Counted from the stretch's first letter, positions 17,337 to 31,116 are shown. The stretch: DNA of 64,000 nt from Shewanella glacialimarina (GCF_020511155.1 NZ_CP041216.1:3038001-3102000); one strand, 5' to 3'. Translations and numbers: made by a program. Notes: generated by a model from the sequence alone, not told the origin.

Positions 17337-18476
17337 TTAATAAAGTGATGACTTGTTGTCTTCAATAAAGTTGCGACTTAAGCGGCCATACATCTTGTAG
17401 TAAGTCCAAATCGTATAACTTAATACAGTTGGAACAAAGATTATCGCTGCAAACGTCATTACTTTTAAGGTCATTTGGCTTGCGGTTGCATCCCACATGG
17501 TTAAGCTCACATTGGGTTCAAGTGACGATGGCATAACGAATGGGAACATAGCAGCACCACAGGTTAAAATTACCCCCGCAATAGCCAATGAACTGAAAAA
17601 GAACGCAAACCCACTGCGATTAAACCGGCTAGCAAATATCGCTAACACTGGCATTAATAAACCTAATGCAGGGAATAACATGGTAACAGGGTATTTGTCA
17701 TAATTGACTAACCAAGCACCCGCTTCAATCGCTACCGTTTTATTAGTTGGGTTTGAAGGCCCCGCTAAATCAAGTGTTGAAGTAATCACGTAACCGTCAA
17801 TACCATTGGCTAGCCACACACCGGCAGTTGCAAATAGTACAACTAACAAACCGCCACAAATTTGAGTCATGTTAGCCGCACGAACACGTAACTCACCTTC
17901 GGTTTTCATTTGTAACCAGGCAGCACCTTGCATCATGATCATGCTGACACAGACAAGGCCTGTTAGTAGTCCAAATGGATTAAGTAATCCAAAAAAACCA
18001 CCATGGTATTTAGCCCGTAAAAACTCATCAAAGTTAAACGGTACACCTTGCAACAAGTTACCAAAGGCAACGCCAATGATCAGCGGGGGCACAAAACCAC
18101 CGATAAATAATGCCCAATCCCATGACTTACGCCATTTTGGATCTTCGATTTTTGAACGATAATCAAACCCAACAGGACGCAAGAATAAGGCAAACAATAC
18201 CAACATCATCGCGACATAAAAGCCTGAAAATGAGACAGCATAAACCATTGGCCAGGCAGCGAATAACGCTCCACCAGCGGTAATTAACCACACCTGGTTG
18301 CCATCCCAATGGGGGGCGATGGTGTTGATCATAATACGGCGTTCAGTGTCATCTTTACCAATAATGGGTAACAAGGCACCGACCCCCATATCAAATCCGT
18401 CTGTTACAGCAAAGCCAATAAACAGCACACCAATTAATGCCCACCAAATAAATCTTAATACTTCATACTCAAACAT
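17337..18476 (-). CDS. cydB: Cytochrome bd quinol oxidase subunit II
   Basis: A 379-residue polytopic inner-membrane protein beginning MFEYEVLRFIWWALIGVLFIGFAVTDGFDMGVGALLPIIGKDD, the CydB signature, with APHWDGNQVWLITAGGALFAAWP shortly after. It pairs with CydA to oxidise ubiquinol and reduce oxygen to water with high affinity, without proton pumping. Length matches E. coli CydB (379). The gene follows cydA after 15 bases and precedes cydX. Confidence 0.97.
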   Translation of the reverse strand: MFEYEVLRFIWWALIGVLFIGFAVTDGFDMGVGALLPIIGKDDTERRIMINTIAPHWDGNQVWLITAGGALFAAWPMVYAVSFSGFYVAMMLVLFALFLRPVGFDYRSKIEDPKWRKSWDWALFIGGFVPPLIIGVAFGNLLQGVPFNFDEFLRAKYHGGFFGLLNPFGLLTGLVCVSMIMMQGAAWLQMKTEGELRVRAANMTQICGGLLVVLFATAGVWLANGIDGYVITSTLDLAGPSNPTNKTVAIEAGAWLVNYDKYPVTMLFPALGLLMPVLAIFASRFNRSGFAFFFSSLAIAGVILTCGAAMFPFVMPSSLEPNVSLTMWDATASQMTLKVMTFAAIIFVPTVLSYTIWTYYKMYGRLSRNFIEDNKSSLY

Positions 18477-18491
18477 AATTAGGTCCTCTGA

Positions 18492-20048
18492 TTAAGCATC
18501 TTGGTTTTCAAAATGATAACGGCCAGTCTTCATGCTACTAGGGCCAAGACGGGCATACTTAAACATTAAGAACATTTCTATTACCAGTAATATTGCGTAG
18601 AACAAGGTAATTGAAATAATACTGAACCACAGGTCTGCCGTCGTTAAACTAGAGGCTGACATAAAGGTCGGTAACACTTCAGAAATGGTCCAAGGTTGAC
18701 GGCCATACTCAGCCACAAACCAACCACATTCAATGGCAATCCAAGGTAATGGTAAACCGTATAATGCAGCTTTAAGTACCCATTTTTTCTCTGCGATTTG
18801 ATGACGCGTACTTTGCCAGAATGCAGCAGCAAAGATAAACAGCATTAATACTCCAGAACCAACCATGATACGGAATGACCAAAATATCGGTGCTACGCTA
18901 GGAATAGAATCTTTGGCAGCAGCTTTAATTTGCTCTTCTGTTGCATCAACCACATTTTCGGTATAGCGCTTTAACAAAAAGCCATAACCTAAATCATGTT
19001 TGGTAGCTTCAAAATTATCACGCAGCTCCTGGCTTTCATCACCAGCACGTAATTGGGTTAAGAAGGAATAAGCGATCATGCCGTTACGAATACGCACTTC
19101 ATGTTCATCGATTAAATCAATAATCCCGGTAACCTGCTCATCTAATGAACGGGTCGCAATGATACCCATCGCGTAAGGAATTTTTATCGCATAGTCTGTA
19201 TTCATTGTTTCCTGGTTAGGAAACCCGACAACAGTAAAGGCAGCAGGAGCTGGCTCAGTGTGCCATTCAGCTTCAATTGCGGCTAACTTTACACGCTGTG
19301 CTTCACCAACTTTATAGCCAGATTCATCACCTAACACGATAACAGATAAAATAGAGGCCATACCAAAGCTTGCTGCAATCGCAAATGAGCGACGCGCAAA
19401 AGGTAAGTCACGGCCTTTTAGAATGTAGTATGAGCTGATTGCCAGAACGAACATGGCACCAGCGACGTAGCCCGATGCAACTGTGTGAACAAACTTAACC
19501 TGTGCAACTGGGTTAAAAATAACCTCAGCAAAGCTGGTCATTTCCATACGCATGGTTTCGTAGTTAAACACTGACCCTACAGGGTTTTGCATCCAACCAT
19601 TGGCAACCAAAATCCACAACGCAGACATGTTAGAGCCAAGCGCAACCAACCAGGTAACGGCTAAATGCTGACGCTTACTGAATCTGTCCCATCCAAAAAA
19701 GAACATTCCCACTAGGGTTGATTCCAGGAAGAATGCCATTAAGCCTTCAATAGCTAATGGCGCACCAAAAATGTCACCTACATAATGTGAGAAATAGGAC
19801 CAGTTAGTACCAAACTGGAATTCCATTGCCAAACCGGTAGTGACACCTAAGGCAAAGTTAATTCCGAATAATTTACCCCAAAACTTAGTCATGTCTTTAT
19901 ATATCTGCTTATCTGTCATCACATAAAGTGACTCCATGATCGCAAGAATAAAAGCTAAACCTAATGTGAGGGGAACAAACAGAAAGTGATACATGGCTGT
20001 CAGCGCAAATTGTAAACGCGATAGCTCAACAACCTCTTCAATAATCAT
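18492..20048 (-). CDS. cydA: Cytochrome bd quinol oxidase subunit I
   Basis: A 518-residue polytopic inner-membrane protein. [22 protein letters not shown] carries the proximal His ligand of heme d (His21 here, equivalent to E. coli His19). [11 protein letters not shown] and the SFRIMVGSG region carry the heme b558 ligands. The long Q-loop of the proteobacterial L-type oxidase is present (about 250-390, [23 protein letters not shown] and on). The complex supports respiration at low oxygen. First gene of cydABX. Confidence 0.97.
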   Translation of the reverse strand: MIIEEVVELSRLQFALTAMYHFLFVPLTLGLAFILAIMESLYVMTDKQIYKDMTKFWGKLFGINFALGVTTGLAMEFQFGTNWSYFSHYVGDIFGAPLAIEGLMAFFLESTLVGMFFFGWDRFSKRQHLAVTWLVALGSNMSALWILVANGWMQNPVGSVFNYETMRMEMTSFAEVIFNPVAQVKFVHTVASGYVAGAMFVLAISSYYILKGRDLPFARRSFAIAASFGMASILSVIVLGDESGYKVGEAQRVKLAAIEAEWHTEPAPAAFTVVGFPNQETMNTDYAIKIPYAMGIIATRSLDEQVTGIIDLIDEHEVRIRNGMIAYSFLTQLRAGDESQELRDNFEATKHDLGYGFLLKRYTENVVDATEEQIKAAAKDSIPSVAPIFWSFRIMVGSGVLMLFIFAAAFWQSTRHQIAEKKWVLKAALYGLPLPWIAIECGWFVAEYGRQPWTISEVLPTFMSASSLTTADLWFSIISITLFYAILLVIEMFLMFKYARLGPSSMKTGRYHFENQDA

Positions 20049-20699
20049 TGGCGACTCCTTACTTCAGTACAACCAAATACTGCATAGCAACATAGTTGCT
20101 ATAATGACGTTATACCTGAAAACAGTCATATTGACGCAATGAACAACTCACCAATGTATATAAAATGATAAATTAATCTGTTTGTCTGCGTTTTCAAGTC
20201 CAATTCTAAACGGTATACATATTAAGGTATAATTAAGCAAAAGGTCATGTTTTTTAATCAAAAATGTGATGACAATTAGATTTTTCGAATGAATCTAATT
20301 TTAATATAAATAATCATCTACTTAGCAAAAAACCGACTCTTACTAACTTTGAATTTAATGTCAGACAGCTCACAATTTAATCATAAAAAATCATCTGCCC
20401 GACTATCACATATATCACCACCCACTTTTAGGTATTGACAAAAACATGCCACTTGCTAGGAAAAAAACGCATCGACCTTAATCAACAATAAAAATCACAA
20501 CTTACGCCAATTGTTAACAGGAAGTATGAAATAGCAAGAATAAATAATAATGGATTAATTATATAAATATTACAAACTGTAATAAAATATATAAAAAACT
20601 TACAAATCAACAACTAAATTAAAAACAAAACAAATAAAAACAAACAACGAAATAAATCATTAATTAGATTATCTAATGGCAAAAATCATTTTTACTCGT
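20049..20699. other. Long AT-rich upstream region of cydA
   Basis: About 650 bases without a gene. The cydA promoter must lie near the cydA end. I found no clean FNR (TTGAT-N4-ATCAA) or ArcA box by eye. The part from about 20510 to 20690 is extremely A/T-rich with long A-runs, and ends in the inverted repeat ATTAGAT-T-ATCTAAT at 20663-20677. Confidence 0.5.
20663..20677. promoter_or_regulatory. Candidate operator palindrome
   Basis: Seven-base arms ATTAGAT and ATCTAAT around one base, centred 30 bases before the -35 box of the short transcription unit, an upstream-activator type position. Confidence 0.45.
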
Positions 20700-20728
20700 T
20701 TGAACGCAAACTTCAATCTCAGTATGAT
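20700..20728 (+). promoter_or_regulatory. Strong sigma-70 promoter of a short transcription unit
   Basis: TTGAAC at 20700-20705 and TATGAT at 20723-20728 are separated by 17 bases, each matching consensus at five of six positions. Transcription would begin near 20735 and run about 100 bases before the 26-codon ORF. Confidence 0.7.
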
Positions 20729-20835
20729 ATACCTATTAAGAAAACGAGCAGCATTCATGCCAGGGAGTCGTTATCTTAAGCCCAAGGTGTTTTTATCGTT
20801 CAATTACTGAACTTATTGATCTAAGAGATGTTGCT

Positions 20836-20916
20836 ATGACTAAATTATTTGAAAACGTTGTCAACTTATACAAGCGTGCTTTTGTTGAGATGTACAACGC
20901 AAAAGAAATGAAATAA
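20836..20916 (+). CDS. 26-residue small protein of unknown function
   Basis: ATG 20836 to TAA 20914-20916 encodes MTKLFENVVNLYKRAFVEMY followed by NAKEMK. The upstream AAGAGATG can serve as ribosome site. The peptide should form one amphipathic helix (LFENVVNLYKRAFVEM), so it may bind a membrane or a partner protein. It is framed by its own promoter (20700-20728) and terminator (20992-21025), which supports a real gene although it is too short for family assignment. The transcript may instead act as an RNA, or as both. Confidence 0.6.
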   Translation: MTKLFENVVNLYKRAFVEMYNAKEMK

Positions 20917-20957
20917 TTCATTTTATCCTATTTGATATTTTGTTAGCGCAAAATAGC

Positions 20958-20988
20958 CAATCATTGTTTTTAACAATACGATGATTGA
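20958..20988 (+). ncRNA. 3'-UTR hairpin of the short transcript
   Basis: CAATCAT at about 20959-20965 pairs with ATGATTG at about 20981-20987, with a nested TGTT/AACA stem between. It lies between the small ORF and the terminator, so the transcript tail is structured, as in many base-pairing RNAs. Confidence 0.4.
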
Positions 20989-20991
20989 GAC

Positions 20992-21025
20992 AAAAAAGCC
21001 CATTCATCACTGAATGGGCTTTTTT
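20992..21025 (+). terminator. Terminator of the short transcription unit
   Basis: A perfect 15-bp stem AAAAAAGCCCATTCA with TGAATGGGCTTTTTT and a TCAC loop. Confidence 0.9.
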
Positions 21026-21078
21026 ACGCCTAACAGTTCTATCACTCGTCGTAATGGAATGTTTTAGCGATAAAAATA

Positions 21079-21108
21079 AAAAAGGCGACTATAAATAGTC
21101 ACCTTTTT
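21079..21108 (-). terminator. Terminator after purL
   Basis: The stem AAAAAGG-C-GACTA pairs with TAGTC-A-CCTTTTT around a TAAA loop with one mismatch. On the minus strand it ends in a T-run, about 36 bases past the purL stop. Confidence 0.8.
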
Positions 21109-21143
21109 ATTAGTTCAATTTACAGCGCTAAACTTAAGACTAC

Positions 21144-24100
21144 CTAGCCAATCTTAACTCGAGCATTGCGGAACATACGCATCCATGGGCTATCTTCGCC
21201 CCACTCTTCTGGGTGCCAAGAGTTGGCTACGGTTCTAAATACACGCTCAGGGTGCGGCATCATAATCGTTACACGACCATCAGTCGTACACACACCCGTT
21301 AAACCATTTGGTGAACCATTTGGATTTAAAGGGTATTGAGCAGCAACTTGGCCATGGCCATCAACATAACGCAATGCAATAGTGCCCGACGCCTCTGCTT
21401 TTGCTAATGCCTGTGCATTGGCGAATTCCGCTAAACCTTCACCATGTGAAACAGCGATAGGCATACGCGAACCGACCATGCCTTCAAAAAAGACCGATGG
21501 AGTTTGTTGCACTTCAACCAAACTGAAACGTGCTTCAAAACGTTCAGAACGGTTACGGACAAAGCGTGGCCAATGTTCGCTACCTGGAATGATTTCTTTC
21601 AAGTTAGATAACATCTGACAACCATTACATACACCCAAAGCGATGCTAGCGTCACGCTCAAAAAAGCGGCTGAACTCATCACGGGCACGACTGTTGAACA
21701 GAATTGACTTAGCCCAACCTTCACCAGCACCTAATACATCACCGTAAGAGAAACCACCACACGCCACTAGGCCTTGGAATTCTTCTAAGCTAATACGTCC
21801 TGATAGAATGTCTGACATATGCACATCGCGGCTTTCAAAACCTGCACGGTCAAATGCCGCAGCCATTTCAATGTGAGAGTTAACCCCTTGCTCACGTAAA
21901 ATAGCCATCTTAGGCGCTAAACCTTTTAAGATATAAGGCGCTGCAACGTCAATGTTTGGATCAAAAGCTAACTTAACGGTTAAGCCCGGTGCATCAGCTT
22001 GTTGCTTGAGAGCGAACTCTTCTTTAGCACATTCTGGGTTATCACGTAACGCTTGAATGCGGTAAGTGGTTTCAGACCATAACGTCCGTAATGCGGTGCG
22101 AGTATCGGCAAAAATAATGCGCTGACCATCAGTGATGCTAATCATATCAGCGGCTTGTAGGCCACCAATGTTATGGCAAGTTACCCCTTTAGCTTCAAAC
22201 AGAGCAGCTATATTAACAGCGTCATCTTGGCTAACTTGAATAACAGCGCCTAACTCTTCGTTAAATAAACGCTCTAAATCTGTACCGTTCAAGCTGGCTA
22301 AATCGATGTTTAAGCCAGTATTACCGGCAAAAGCCATTTCCACTAATGTGGTAAATAAGCCACCGTCACTGCGATCGTGATAAGCGATAACAGCTTGGTC
22401 AGCCACTAACTTTTGCATCACTTCAAAGAAGCCTGCTAGGTTAGCAGTTTTATCCAATGTTGGCGCAACATCGCCTAATTCACTGTAAACCTGAGCTAAA
22501 CAAGAGCCACCTAAACGGTTTTGACCATTGCTTAAATCGAGCATTAATAAAGCGGTATCGCCTTTATCGGTGCGAAGTTCTGGCGTGACTGTTTTACGAA
22601 TGTCTTGTACTACACCAAAGGCGGTGATCACTAACGACATAGGTGAGGTCACGGTTTTTTGCACGCCGTTATCTTCCCAAGCCGTCTTCATTGACATTGA
22701 GTCTTTACCGACAGGAATGGTAATGCCAAGCTCAGGACAAAGGTCCTCGCCAATGGCTTTCACAGCTTGATATAAACCGGCATCTTCACCAGGGTGACCT
22801 GCTGGAGACATCCAGTTTGCTGACAACTTAATACGTTTAAATGTGCCAATATCTGTGCCTGCAATGTTCATGATTGATTCAGCCACCGCCATACGGGCAG
22901 ATGCATCAAAATCAAGCAAAGCTAACGGAGTACGTTCGCCCATAGACATAGCTTCACCGCAGTAGCTGTCATAGCTTGATGCCGTTACCGCACAGTCGGC
23001 AACTGGCACCTGCCAAGGGCCAACCATTTGGTCACGGTTAACTAAACCGGTAACTGAACGATCACCAATGGTAATCAAGAAACTTTTATCTGCCACTGTA
23101 GGCAAGGTTAAAATACGCTTAACAGCTTCTTTAACATCAATTTTAGATTGGTCTAACGCGGGTGAAACCGCTTTAGCAGATACCACATCACGGCTCATTT
23201 TAGGCGCTTTGCCTAATAAGACTTCAAGCGGTAAATCGATTGGCTTGTTGTTAAAGTGACTGTCTGCAAGCGTTAGATGCATTTCTTCAGTCGCCTCACC
23301 AACAACGGCAAAAGGTGCACGTTCACGGGCACAAATATCTGCAAATTGCTTTAGATTCTCAGGCGCAACAGACAATACATAACGTTCTTGTGACTCGTTA
23401 CACCAAATTTCAAGCGGGCTCATGCCTGGCTCATCTGACGGCACGTTACGTAAATTGAATACCCCGCCGCGATCTGCATCATTTACCAATTCAGGGAAGG
23501 CATTTGATAATCCACCTGCACCCACATCGTGAATAAACTGAATTGGGTTCGCATCACCTAACTGCCAGCAACGGTCGATCACTTCCTGACAACGACGTTC
23601 CATTTCTGGGTTTTCACGTTGCACTGAAGCAAAATCTAAATCTTCACTTGATTGACCCGATGCCATAGAAGATGCTGCACCGCCGCCAAGTCCGATGTTC
23701 ATTGCTGGGCCACCTAATACAATTAGCTTAGCGCCAACGGTAATTTCGCCTTTTTGCACATGCTCATCACGAATGTTACCTAAACCACCCGCTATCATGA
23801 TTGGCTTATGGTATCCACGCACTTCCACACCGTTATGGCTAGACACTTGCTGCTCATAGGTACGGAAATAACCTGTAATCGCAGGGCGGCCAAACTCGTT
23901 GTTAAATGCCGCGCCACCTAGTGGGCCTTCAAGCATAATTTCAAGTGGTGTGACGATACGGTCAGGCTTGCCGTAATTATCTTCCCATGGGTGAACAAAA
24001 CCCGGAATTTTCAAGTTCGAAACCGTAAAACCGGTTAAACCTGCTTTAGGCTTAGAACCACGACCAGTCGCACCTTCATCACGAATTTCACCACCAGAAC

Positions 24101-25025
24101 CTGTAGCCGCGCCAGGATACGGGCTAATTGCGGTTGGATGATTGTGGGTTTCCACTTTCATCAAGATATGCATAGGTTCTGTGTGGTAGTTATAAACGCC
24201 ATCTGGATCAGGGAAGAAGCGACCCGCAACAGGCCCTGTCATTACCGCAGCATTGTCTTTATACGCTGACAGCACGAAATCTGGAGTCACTTCAAAAGTG
24301 TTTTTGATCATTTTGAACAATGATTTTGGCTGAACTTCACCATCAATTGTCCAATCAGCATTAAAGATTTTATGGCGGCAATGCTCAGAGTTTGCTTGAG
24401 CAAACATCATCAGCTCGATGTCGTTTGGATTACGCTTCAAACGCACAAAGTTCTCGACTAGGTAGTCAATCTCATCTTCAGCCAGGGCTAGACCTAATTT
24501 GACGTTAGCCACTTCTAATGCACGGCGACCTTCGGCAAGAATATTAATACTTTTGAATTTTGCAGGCTCTGTTCGAGTAAACAACACATCTGCAGCGGCG
24601 AAATCGTTAAGTACAACCTCCATCATGCGGTCGTGTAGCAAGCTCACTAACTGGGCATATTGCTCAGTCGTTAACACTTGTGATTCAACATAGTAGGCAA
24701 TACCACGTTCTAAACGCTTTACCTTACTCAAGCCACAATTGCGGGCTATGTCAGTAGCTTTAGAAGACCAAGGCGAAATAGTGCCAGGACGAGGCGTGAT
24801 AAAAATTAATTGTCCTTGTGGGGCGTGGGACTCAATGGCAGGGCCATAGGTAAGAATTCGTTCAAGCTGAACACGCTCGTTATCATCTAATTGTTCAGTT
24901 AAATCAGCTAAATGCGTATATTCAGCGTAGATACTTTTCACAGGAAGATCTGCGCTGTCGCAGGCCTCGATGAGTTTTTGAACTCTAAATGCAGAAAGTG
25001 CTGGGGCTCCGCGAATGATTTCCAT
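21144..25025 (-). CDS. purL: Phosphoribosylformylglycinamidine synthase
   Basis: A single-chain enzyme of about 1293 residues that converts FGAR, glutamine and ATP to FGAM in purine synthesis. It starts [18 protein letters not shown] and contains the ATP-site block [30 protein letters not shown] (about 295-325). The C-terminal class I glutaminase has the nucleophile in GVCNGCQML (about Cys1137) and the catalytic HPE in MMPHPERVF. Length equals E. coli PurL (1295). ATG 25025 is preferred, though the GTG directly before it is closer to the AAGGTG ribosome site. Monocistronic, with its own terminator. Confidence 0.98.
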   Translation of the reverse strand: MEIIRGAPALSAFRVQKLIEACDSADLPVKSIYAEYTHLADLTEQLDDNERVQLERILTYGPAIESHAPQGQLIFITPRPGTISPWSSKATDIARNCGLSKVKRLERGIAYYVESQVLTTEQYAQLVSLLHDRMMEVVLNDFAAADVLFTRTEPAKFKSINILAEGRRALEVANVKLGLALAEDEIDYLVENFVRLKRNPNDIELMMFAQANSEHCRHKIFNADWTIDGEVQPKSLFKMIKNTFEVTPDFVLSAYKDNAAVMTGPVAGRFFPDPDGVYNYHTEPMHILMKVETHNHPTAISPYPGAATGSGGEIRDEGATGRGSKPKAGLTGFTVSNLKIPGFVHPWEDNYGKPDRIVTPLEIMLEGPLGGAAFNNEFGRPAITGYFRTYEQQVSSHNGVEVRGYHKPIMIAGGLGNIRDEHVQKGEITVGAKLIVLGGPAMNIGLGGGAASSMASGQSSEDLDFASVQRENPEMERRCQEVIDRCWQLGDANPIQFIHDVGAGGLSNAFPELVNDADRGGVFNLRNVPSDEPGMSPLEIWCNESQERYVLSVAPENLKQFADICARERAPFAVVGEATEEMHLTLADSHFNNKPIDLPLEVLLGKAPKMSRDVVSAKAVSPALDQSKIDVKEAVKRILTLPTVADKSFLITIGDRSVTGLVNRDQMVGPWQVPVADCAVTASSYDSYCGEAMSMGERTPLALLDFDASARMAVAESIMNIAGTDIGTFKRIKLSANWMSPAGHPGEDAGLYQAVKAIGEDLCPELGITIPVGKDSMSMKTAWEDNGVQKTVTSPMSLVITAFGVVQDIRKTVTPELRTDKGDTALLMLDLSNGQNRLGGSCLAQVYSELGDVAPTLDKTANLAGFFEVMQKLVADQAVIAYHDRSDGGLFTTLVEMAFAGNTGLNIDLASLNGTDLERLFNEELGAVIQVSQDDAVNIAALFEAKGVTCHNIGGLQAADMISITDGQRIIFADTRTALRTLWSETTYRIQALRDNPECAKEEFALKQQADAPGLTVKLAFDPNIDVAAPYILKGLAPKMAILREQGVNSHIEMAAAFDRAGFESRDVHMSDILSGRISLEEFQGLVACGGFSYGDVLGAGEGWAKSILFNSRARDEFSRFFERDASIALGVCNGCQMLSNLKEIIPGSEHWPRFVRNRSERFEARFSLVEVQQTPSVFFEGMVGSRMPIAVSHGEGLAEFANAQALAKAEASGTIALRYVDGHGQVAAQYPLNPNGSPNGLTGVCTTDGRVTIMMPHPERVFRTVANSWHPEEWGEDSPWMRMFRNARVKIG

Positions 25026-25028
25026 CAC

Positions 25029-25451
25029 GTCTATTCACCTTATAAATTATATAGGAGGGTCAGAATTGGCGCTATTATAGGGAATTGCACAGTACAAATC
25101 ACCTACCATGCTGTTTGAAAACAGTGTTTCCTAATAGACAAAATATCGAGCCAACAAAGCAGAGCAAAACCCAAAAAATCAATCTAACCTCTATACTAAA
25201 GGTTATCGGCAATTAGCCTTGTTAAGCACGTTAATCGTAACATTGGCATAACATTGACAATGCAATTTCATCATTTAGCTCAGCATAACCGCTGCTATTT
25301 TAACCAACACTATGCGATTTTAATAACTCCTGCTAAAGTAGGCGGCATAAAATACCCAACAGCTTAGCGATTAACTCTTTCTGCATGAGCTTACAATAGC
25401 CATTTATTTTGATTCCCAACAACCTTTTTATTAAATAATCTATTGAAATAT
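25029..25451. other. purL / mltF divergent intergenic region
   Basis: About 420 bases with no ORF or RNA gene I can support. A TATAAT on the minus strand at 25074-25079, about 50 bases before purL, is the likely -10 box; its -35 box is unclear. I did not find a good PurR operator. The mltF side ends in an A/T-rich tract. Confidence 0.5.
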
Positions 25452-26897
25452 ATGATAAAAAAAATACTTTCCATTTTGTTTGTTATTTTTATCTCGGCAT
25501 GTCAACCAGCCGAAAAACAACAAATAGAAGACATTATATCTTCAGCACCAAAGCAAACTGAACTTCGTGTCGGCACGCTTTATGGTCCACAAATTTATCT
25601 TAACTCGGAAGAGTTGGGAGAGTCAGGCTTTGATTTTGAAATGGCAAGCAAGTTTGCTGATTATCTAGGTGTACCATTACAAATGGTACCTTTTACTGAC
25701 CGTAAACAATTATTTAGTGCACTTAAGCAAGGTAAGATCGATATTATTGCTGCCGGTATCGCGAAAACCCCCAACCGCATAAAGCAATTTAAACTTGGCC
25801 CAACCATGTACAAGGTTAATCAAGTACTGGTTTATAAAGAAGGCACCCCAGAACCTAAGGATATTGCCAATCTAGCGGGTGAAATCACGGTTGCGTCTAA
25901 TTCGTCTTCTATACACACGTTAACCCAGTTGCAAAAAAATCATCCCGATTTAATGTGGAATCAGGTAAATGATAAAGACTACGAAGATTTATTCGCTTTA
26001 GTGGCCAATGGCGACATCAACTATACAATTGCAGATTCAAACAGCTTGTTAATCAACCAACGTTTTTTACCCGAGTTACGTGAAGGTATGATTTTAGAAG
26101 AGAAGCTTGAAGTCGTGTGGCTTTTACCACCTGATGAAAGTGATCGTTTAATGAGTAAATTACTGGCTTTTTGGCATAATGAAAAGCGCGCGGGCACCTT
26201 AGAGCATTTAAACGAAAAGTATTTTGGTCACGTTAAACGGTTTGATTATGTCGATACCCGTGCCTTTATCCGTGCTATCGATAATGTGTTACCTGAATAC
26301 CGCAGTATGTTTGAACAATATTCTGGCGACTTTGATTGGCGTAAATTAGCCGCTGCCAGTTACCAAGAATCCCATTGGAATCCTTCGGCTCGCTCACCGA
26401 CAGGTGTTAGGGGCATGATGATGTTGACGCTTCCTACAGCGGCTTACGTGGGAGTCGATAACCGGCTTGATCCAGAGCAAAGTATTCGAGGCGGTGCATT
26501 TTATTTAAAAGATATGATGGAGCGCTTACCTGATACTATTTCAGATAATCAGCGAATTTGGTTTGCTCTAGCCTCATATAATATTGGTTTAGGACATGTG
26601 GAAGACGCCCGTAAACTAACAGAATCGATGGGAATGGACCCCGATGCTTGGCGAGATGTCAAAAAGGTATTGCCTTTATTACAGCAATCTAAATATTATA
26701 AACAAACGCGCTATGGTTATGCTCGTGGAAGTGAAGCTGTCCATTACGTTGATAGTATTCGTCGTTATTATGACACGCTAGTCTGGATAGATGATCAAAC
26801 TAAGCAAATAGACATTATCGACTCAGAGCCAACGCCTGAAGCCATTGCCGACAATATAGAACCAATAGCAGACTCAACAACAGTCCCTAAGGGCTAG
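25452..26897 (+). CDS. mltF: Membrane-bound lytic murein transglycosylase F
   Basis: A lipoprotein-like enzyme of about 481 residues with signal and lipobox ISAC. An N-terminal solute-binding type 3 domain (about 40-265, [13 protein letters not shown] to [10 protein letters not shown]) is followed by a C-terminal SLT transglycosylase domain (about 290-450). The catalytic Glu is in [25 protein letters not shown], and [15 protein letters not shown] follows. It cleaves peptidoglycan to anhydromuropeptides at the outer membrane. I prefer ATG 25452 to the TTG at 25443; the ribosome site is weak either way. It has the usual position next to purL. Confidence 0.95.
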   Translation: MIKKILSILFVIFISACQPAEKQQIEDIISSAPKQTELRVGTLYGPQIYLNSEELGESGFDFEMASKFADYLGVPLQMVPFTDRKQLFSALKQGKIDIIAAGIAKTPNRIKQFKLGPTMYKVNQVLVYKEGTPEPKDIANLAGEITVASNSSSIHTLTQLQKNHPDLMWNQVNDKDYEDLFALVANGDINYTIADSNSLLINQRFLPELREGMILEEKLEVVWLLPPDESDRLMSKLLAFWHNEKRAGTLEHLNEKYFGHVKRFDYVDTRAFIRAIDNVLPEYRSMFEQYSGDFDWRKLAAASYQESHWNPSARSPTGVRGMMMLTLPTAAYVGVDNRLDPEQSIRGGAFYLKDMMERLPDTISDNQRIWFALASYNIGLGHVEDARKLTESMGMDPDAWRDVKKVLPLLQQSKYYKQTRYGYARGSEAVHYVDSIRRYYDTLVWIDDQTKQIDIIDSEPTPEAIADNIEPIADSTTVPKG

Positions 26898-26940
26898 TAT
26901 TGATGTTACAATATCAGTCGAAAATGTATATGGAGTCATT

Positions 26941-27060
26941 ATGAAAAGACCACTAGCAAGTAATTTTATGTCTCGCAGGCGGGTGATGTTAAAACTGCAA
27001 AAAAGACGTATCAAGAATAGACAGCATATTTTCTTCTCTTTCCAAACTCCGGATGCCTAG
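26941..27060 (+). CDS. Small basic 39-residue protein
   Basis: ATG 26941, with GGAG eight bases upstream, to TAG 27058-27060. The product is very basic (RRRVMLKLQKRRIKNR in the middle), with a hydrophobic FFSFQTP tail. No family is recognised. A strong terminator begins inside its last codons, which suggests the ORF ends a transcript on purpose. It may be read through from mltF, since only 43 bases separate them. It could bind nucleic acid or ribosomes, but that is only charge-based inference. Confidence 0.45.
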   Translation: MKRPLASNFMSRRRVMLKLQKRRIKNRQHIFFSFQTPDA

Positions 27061-27074
27061 GCATCCGTTTTTTT
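27050..27074 (+). terminator. Terminator overlapping the end of the small basic ORF
   Basis: An 18-base perfect palindrome CGGATGCCTAGGCATCCG at 27050-27067 followed by seven T. It overlaps the stop codon TAG of the 39-residue ORF. Confidence 0.88.
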
Positions 27075-27192
27075 ATGTCTATTTTGATAGCTTTAGTTAC
27101 ATCAGTTATTGAACCATCAGTTATTGAAATAGTAGAGGCTGGAAAGAAAAACTGTGATATTTAACAAATGATTTTTTGCTAAAACAATATGC

Positions 27193-27747
<555 letters not shown>

Positions 27748-27782
27748 CTAGGCAATGATTGTACGGCGCTATTCTAGCAAAT

Positions 27783-27808
27783 AAAAAAGACGCCGAAGCG
27801 TCTTTTTT
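27783..27808 (-). terminator. Terminator after guaA
   Basis: A perfect 11-bp stem AAAAAAGACGC with GCGTCTTTTTT and a CGAA tetraloop, 28 bases past the guaA stop. Confidence 0.9.
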
Positions 27809-27836
27809 ATGAATAAGTAGGCTTAATGCTGACGCA

Positions 27837-29414
27837 TTATTCCCATTCAATCGTTGCTGGAGGCTTACCTGATATATCGTAAACGACTCGCGAAATACCA
27901 TCTACTTCATTGATAATCCGGTTAGATACACGACCTAAGAATTCATAAGGTAAGTGTGCCCAATGCGCGGTCATAAAGTCGATTGTTTCCACTGCACGCA
28001 ATGATACAACCCAATCATATTTACGGCCATCGCCCATTACGCCAACAGAGCGAACAGGTAAGAAGACGGTAAACGCTTGGCTGACTTTGTTGTATAAATC
28101 TGCTTTGTGTAATTCTTCAATGAAGATAGCATCGGCGCGGCGCAGTAAATCACAATACTCTTTCTTCACTTCGCCTAATACGCGCACACCAAGACCTGGT
28201 CCTGGGAATGGGTGACGGTAAAGCATATTGTATGGCAAGCCTAATTCAAGACCAATTTTACGCACTTCATCTTTAAATAACTCACGTAATGGCTCAACCA
28301 AGCCCATCTTCATATCGGCAGGTAACCCGCCAACATTGTGGTGTGATTTAATCACATGCGCTTTACCTGTAGCACTACCTGCTGATTCAATCACATCAGG
28401 ATAGATAGTACCTTGGGCTAACCATTTAGCATTGGCGCATTTTTTTGATTCTTCATCAAAAATTTCCACAAACACACGGCCAATAATTTTACGTTTAGCT
28501 TCTGGTTCAGCTTCTGATGCTAATGCATCTAAGAAACGGTTTTCTGCATCGACATGGACAATTTTTAATCCAAAGTGATCGCCAAACATCTCTAATACTT
28601 GATCAGCTTCGTTTAAGCGTAATAAGCCATTATCAACAAACACACAGGTTAATTTATCACCAATAGCACGATGCAGCAGCATGGCTACAACCGATGAATC
28701 TACCCCGCCGGATAAACCTAAAATAACTTCATCATCACCAATTTGTTGCTTTAAACGCTCAATCGCATCTTCAATAATCGATGATGGTTTCCAGTTGGCT
28801 GGACAACCACAAATTTCAAGGGCGAAATGCTCGAGCATACGCTGACCTTGACGAGTGTGGGTCACTTCTGGATGAAATTGTACGCCGTAGAATCTTTTGT
28901 CTTCATTGGCCATTGCTGCAAAAGGACAGGTATCTGTTTTAGCGACAGCAACAAAACCTTCTGGAATGGCTGACACTTTATCACCGTGGCTCATCCACAC
29001 ATCAAGAAGAGGCTTGCCTTCAGCGCTAACAGCATCTTCAATGCTTTTGAATAATGCAGAAGTAGTTTGTAACTCTATTTGAGCATAACCAAACTCACCT
29101 TCACCTACACCTTGAATCACTTTACCGCCAAGCTGCTCAGACATAGTTTGCATGCCGTAACAAATACCTAAAACAGGTACGCCAGCGTTGAACACGTATT
29201 CTGGAGCGCGTGGAGAATTAGCAGCAGTCACACTTTCTGGACCACCGGCTAAAATAATACCATTTGGGGCAAAACCGCGGATTTGCTCTTCGCTTACATC
29301 CCAAGCCCAAAGTTCACAGTAAACGCCAATTTCACGAATACGGCGGGCGATAAGTTGAGTGTACTGAGAACCAAAATCAAGGATCAGTATCTTATGCTCA
29401 TGGATATTACTCAT
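27837..29414 (-). CDS. guaA: GMP synthase (glutamine-hydrolysing)
   Basis: A 525-residue enzyme that aminates XMP to GMP. The N-terminal class I glutaminase domain has nucleophile Cys85 in VLGICYGMQ and HPEVTHT near 190. The ATP-pyrophosphatase domain has the PP-loop [10 protein letters not shown] near 235. The C-terminal dimerisation domain ends in [12 protein letters not shown]. Length equals E. coli GuaA. It follows guaB, with a hairpin in the 111-base gap, the conserved guaBA operon. Confidence 0.98.
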   Translation of the reverse strand: MSNIHEHKILILDFGSQYTQLIARRIREIGVYCELWAWDVSEEQIRGFAPNGIILAGGPESVTAANSPRAPEYVFNAGVPVLGICYGMQTMSEQLGGKVIQGVGEGEFGYAQIELQTTSALFKSIEDAVSAEGKPLLDVWMSHGDKVSAIPEGFVAVAKTDTCPFAAMANEDKRFYGVQFHPEVTHTRQGQRMLEHFALEICGCPANWKPSSIIEDAIERLKQQIGDDEVILGLSGGVDSSVVAMLLHRAIGDKLTCVFVDNGLLRLNEADQVLEMFGDHFGLKIVHVDAENRFLDALASEAEPEAKRKIIGRVFVEIFDEESKKCANAKWLAQGTIYPDVIESAGSATGKAHVIKSHHNVGGLPADMKMGLVEPLRELFKDEVRKIGLELGLPYNMLYRHPFPGPGLGVRVLGEVKKEYCDLLRRADAIFIEELHKADLYNKVSQAFTVFLPVRSVGVMGDGRKYDWVVSLRAVETIDFMTAHWAHLPYEFLGRVSNRIINEVDGISRVVYDISGKPPATIEWE

Positions 29415-29482
29415 GGATTACCTTCAAATATTGATTAATGCATAACCTAAACACAGTGTTTAAGCCATTTAAAATAGTGTCA

Positions 29483-29509
29483 AACAGAGCGACTTTGTGT
29501 CGCTCTGTT
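29483..29509 (-). terminator. Hairpin between guaB and guaA
   Basis: An 11-bp perfect stem AACAGAGCGAC with GTCGCTCTGTT and a 5-base loop, just past the guaB stop. On the minus strand it is followed by only TTTGAC, so it may be a partial terminator or an RNA-stability element that sets guaB:guaA ratios. Confidence 0.6.
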
Positions 29510-29525
29510 ATCGAAAACTAATCGA

Positions 29526-31010
<1,485 letters not shown>

Positions 31011-31047
31011 CTAGTAAGTAGGATTTGAGGTGAAATATTGCGGCGAG

Positions 31048-31076
31048 ATTATACCTTGCAAATTGCAGTTGGTAAA
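31048..31076 (-). promoter_or_regulatory. guaBA promoter
   Basis: On the minus strand TTTACC (31071-31076) and TATAAT (31048-31053) are 17 bases apart, about 50 bases before guaB. The spacer holds the palindrome TGCAA-A-TTGCA (31057-31067), a possible repressor site. Confidence 0.65.
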
Positions 31077-31116
31077 TGGAAAATAGCTTTTTATTGCCCT
31101 TAGAATAAGAACAGTC

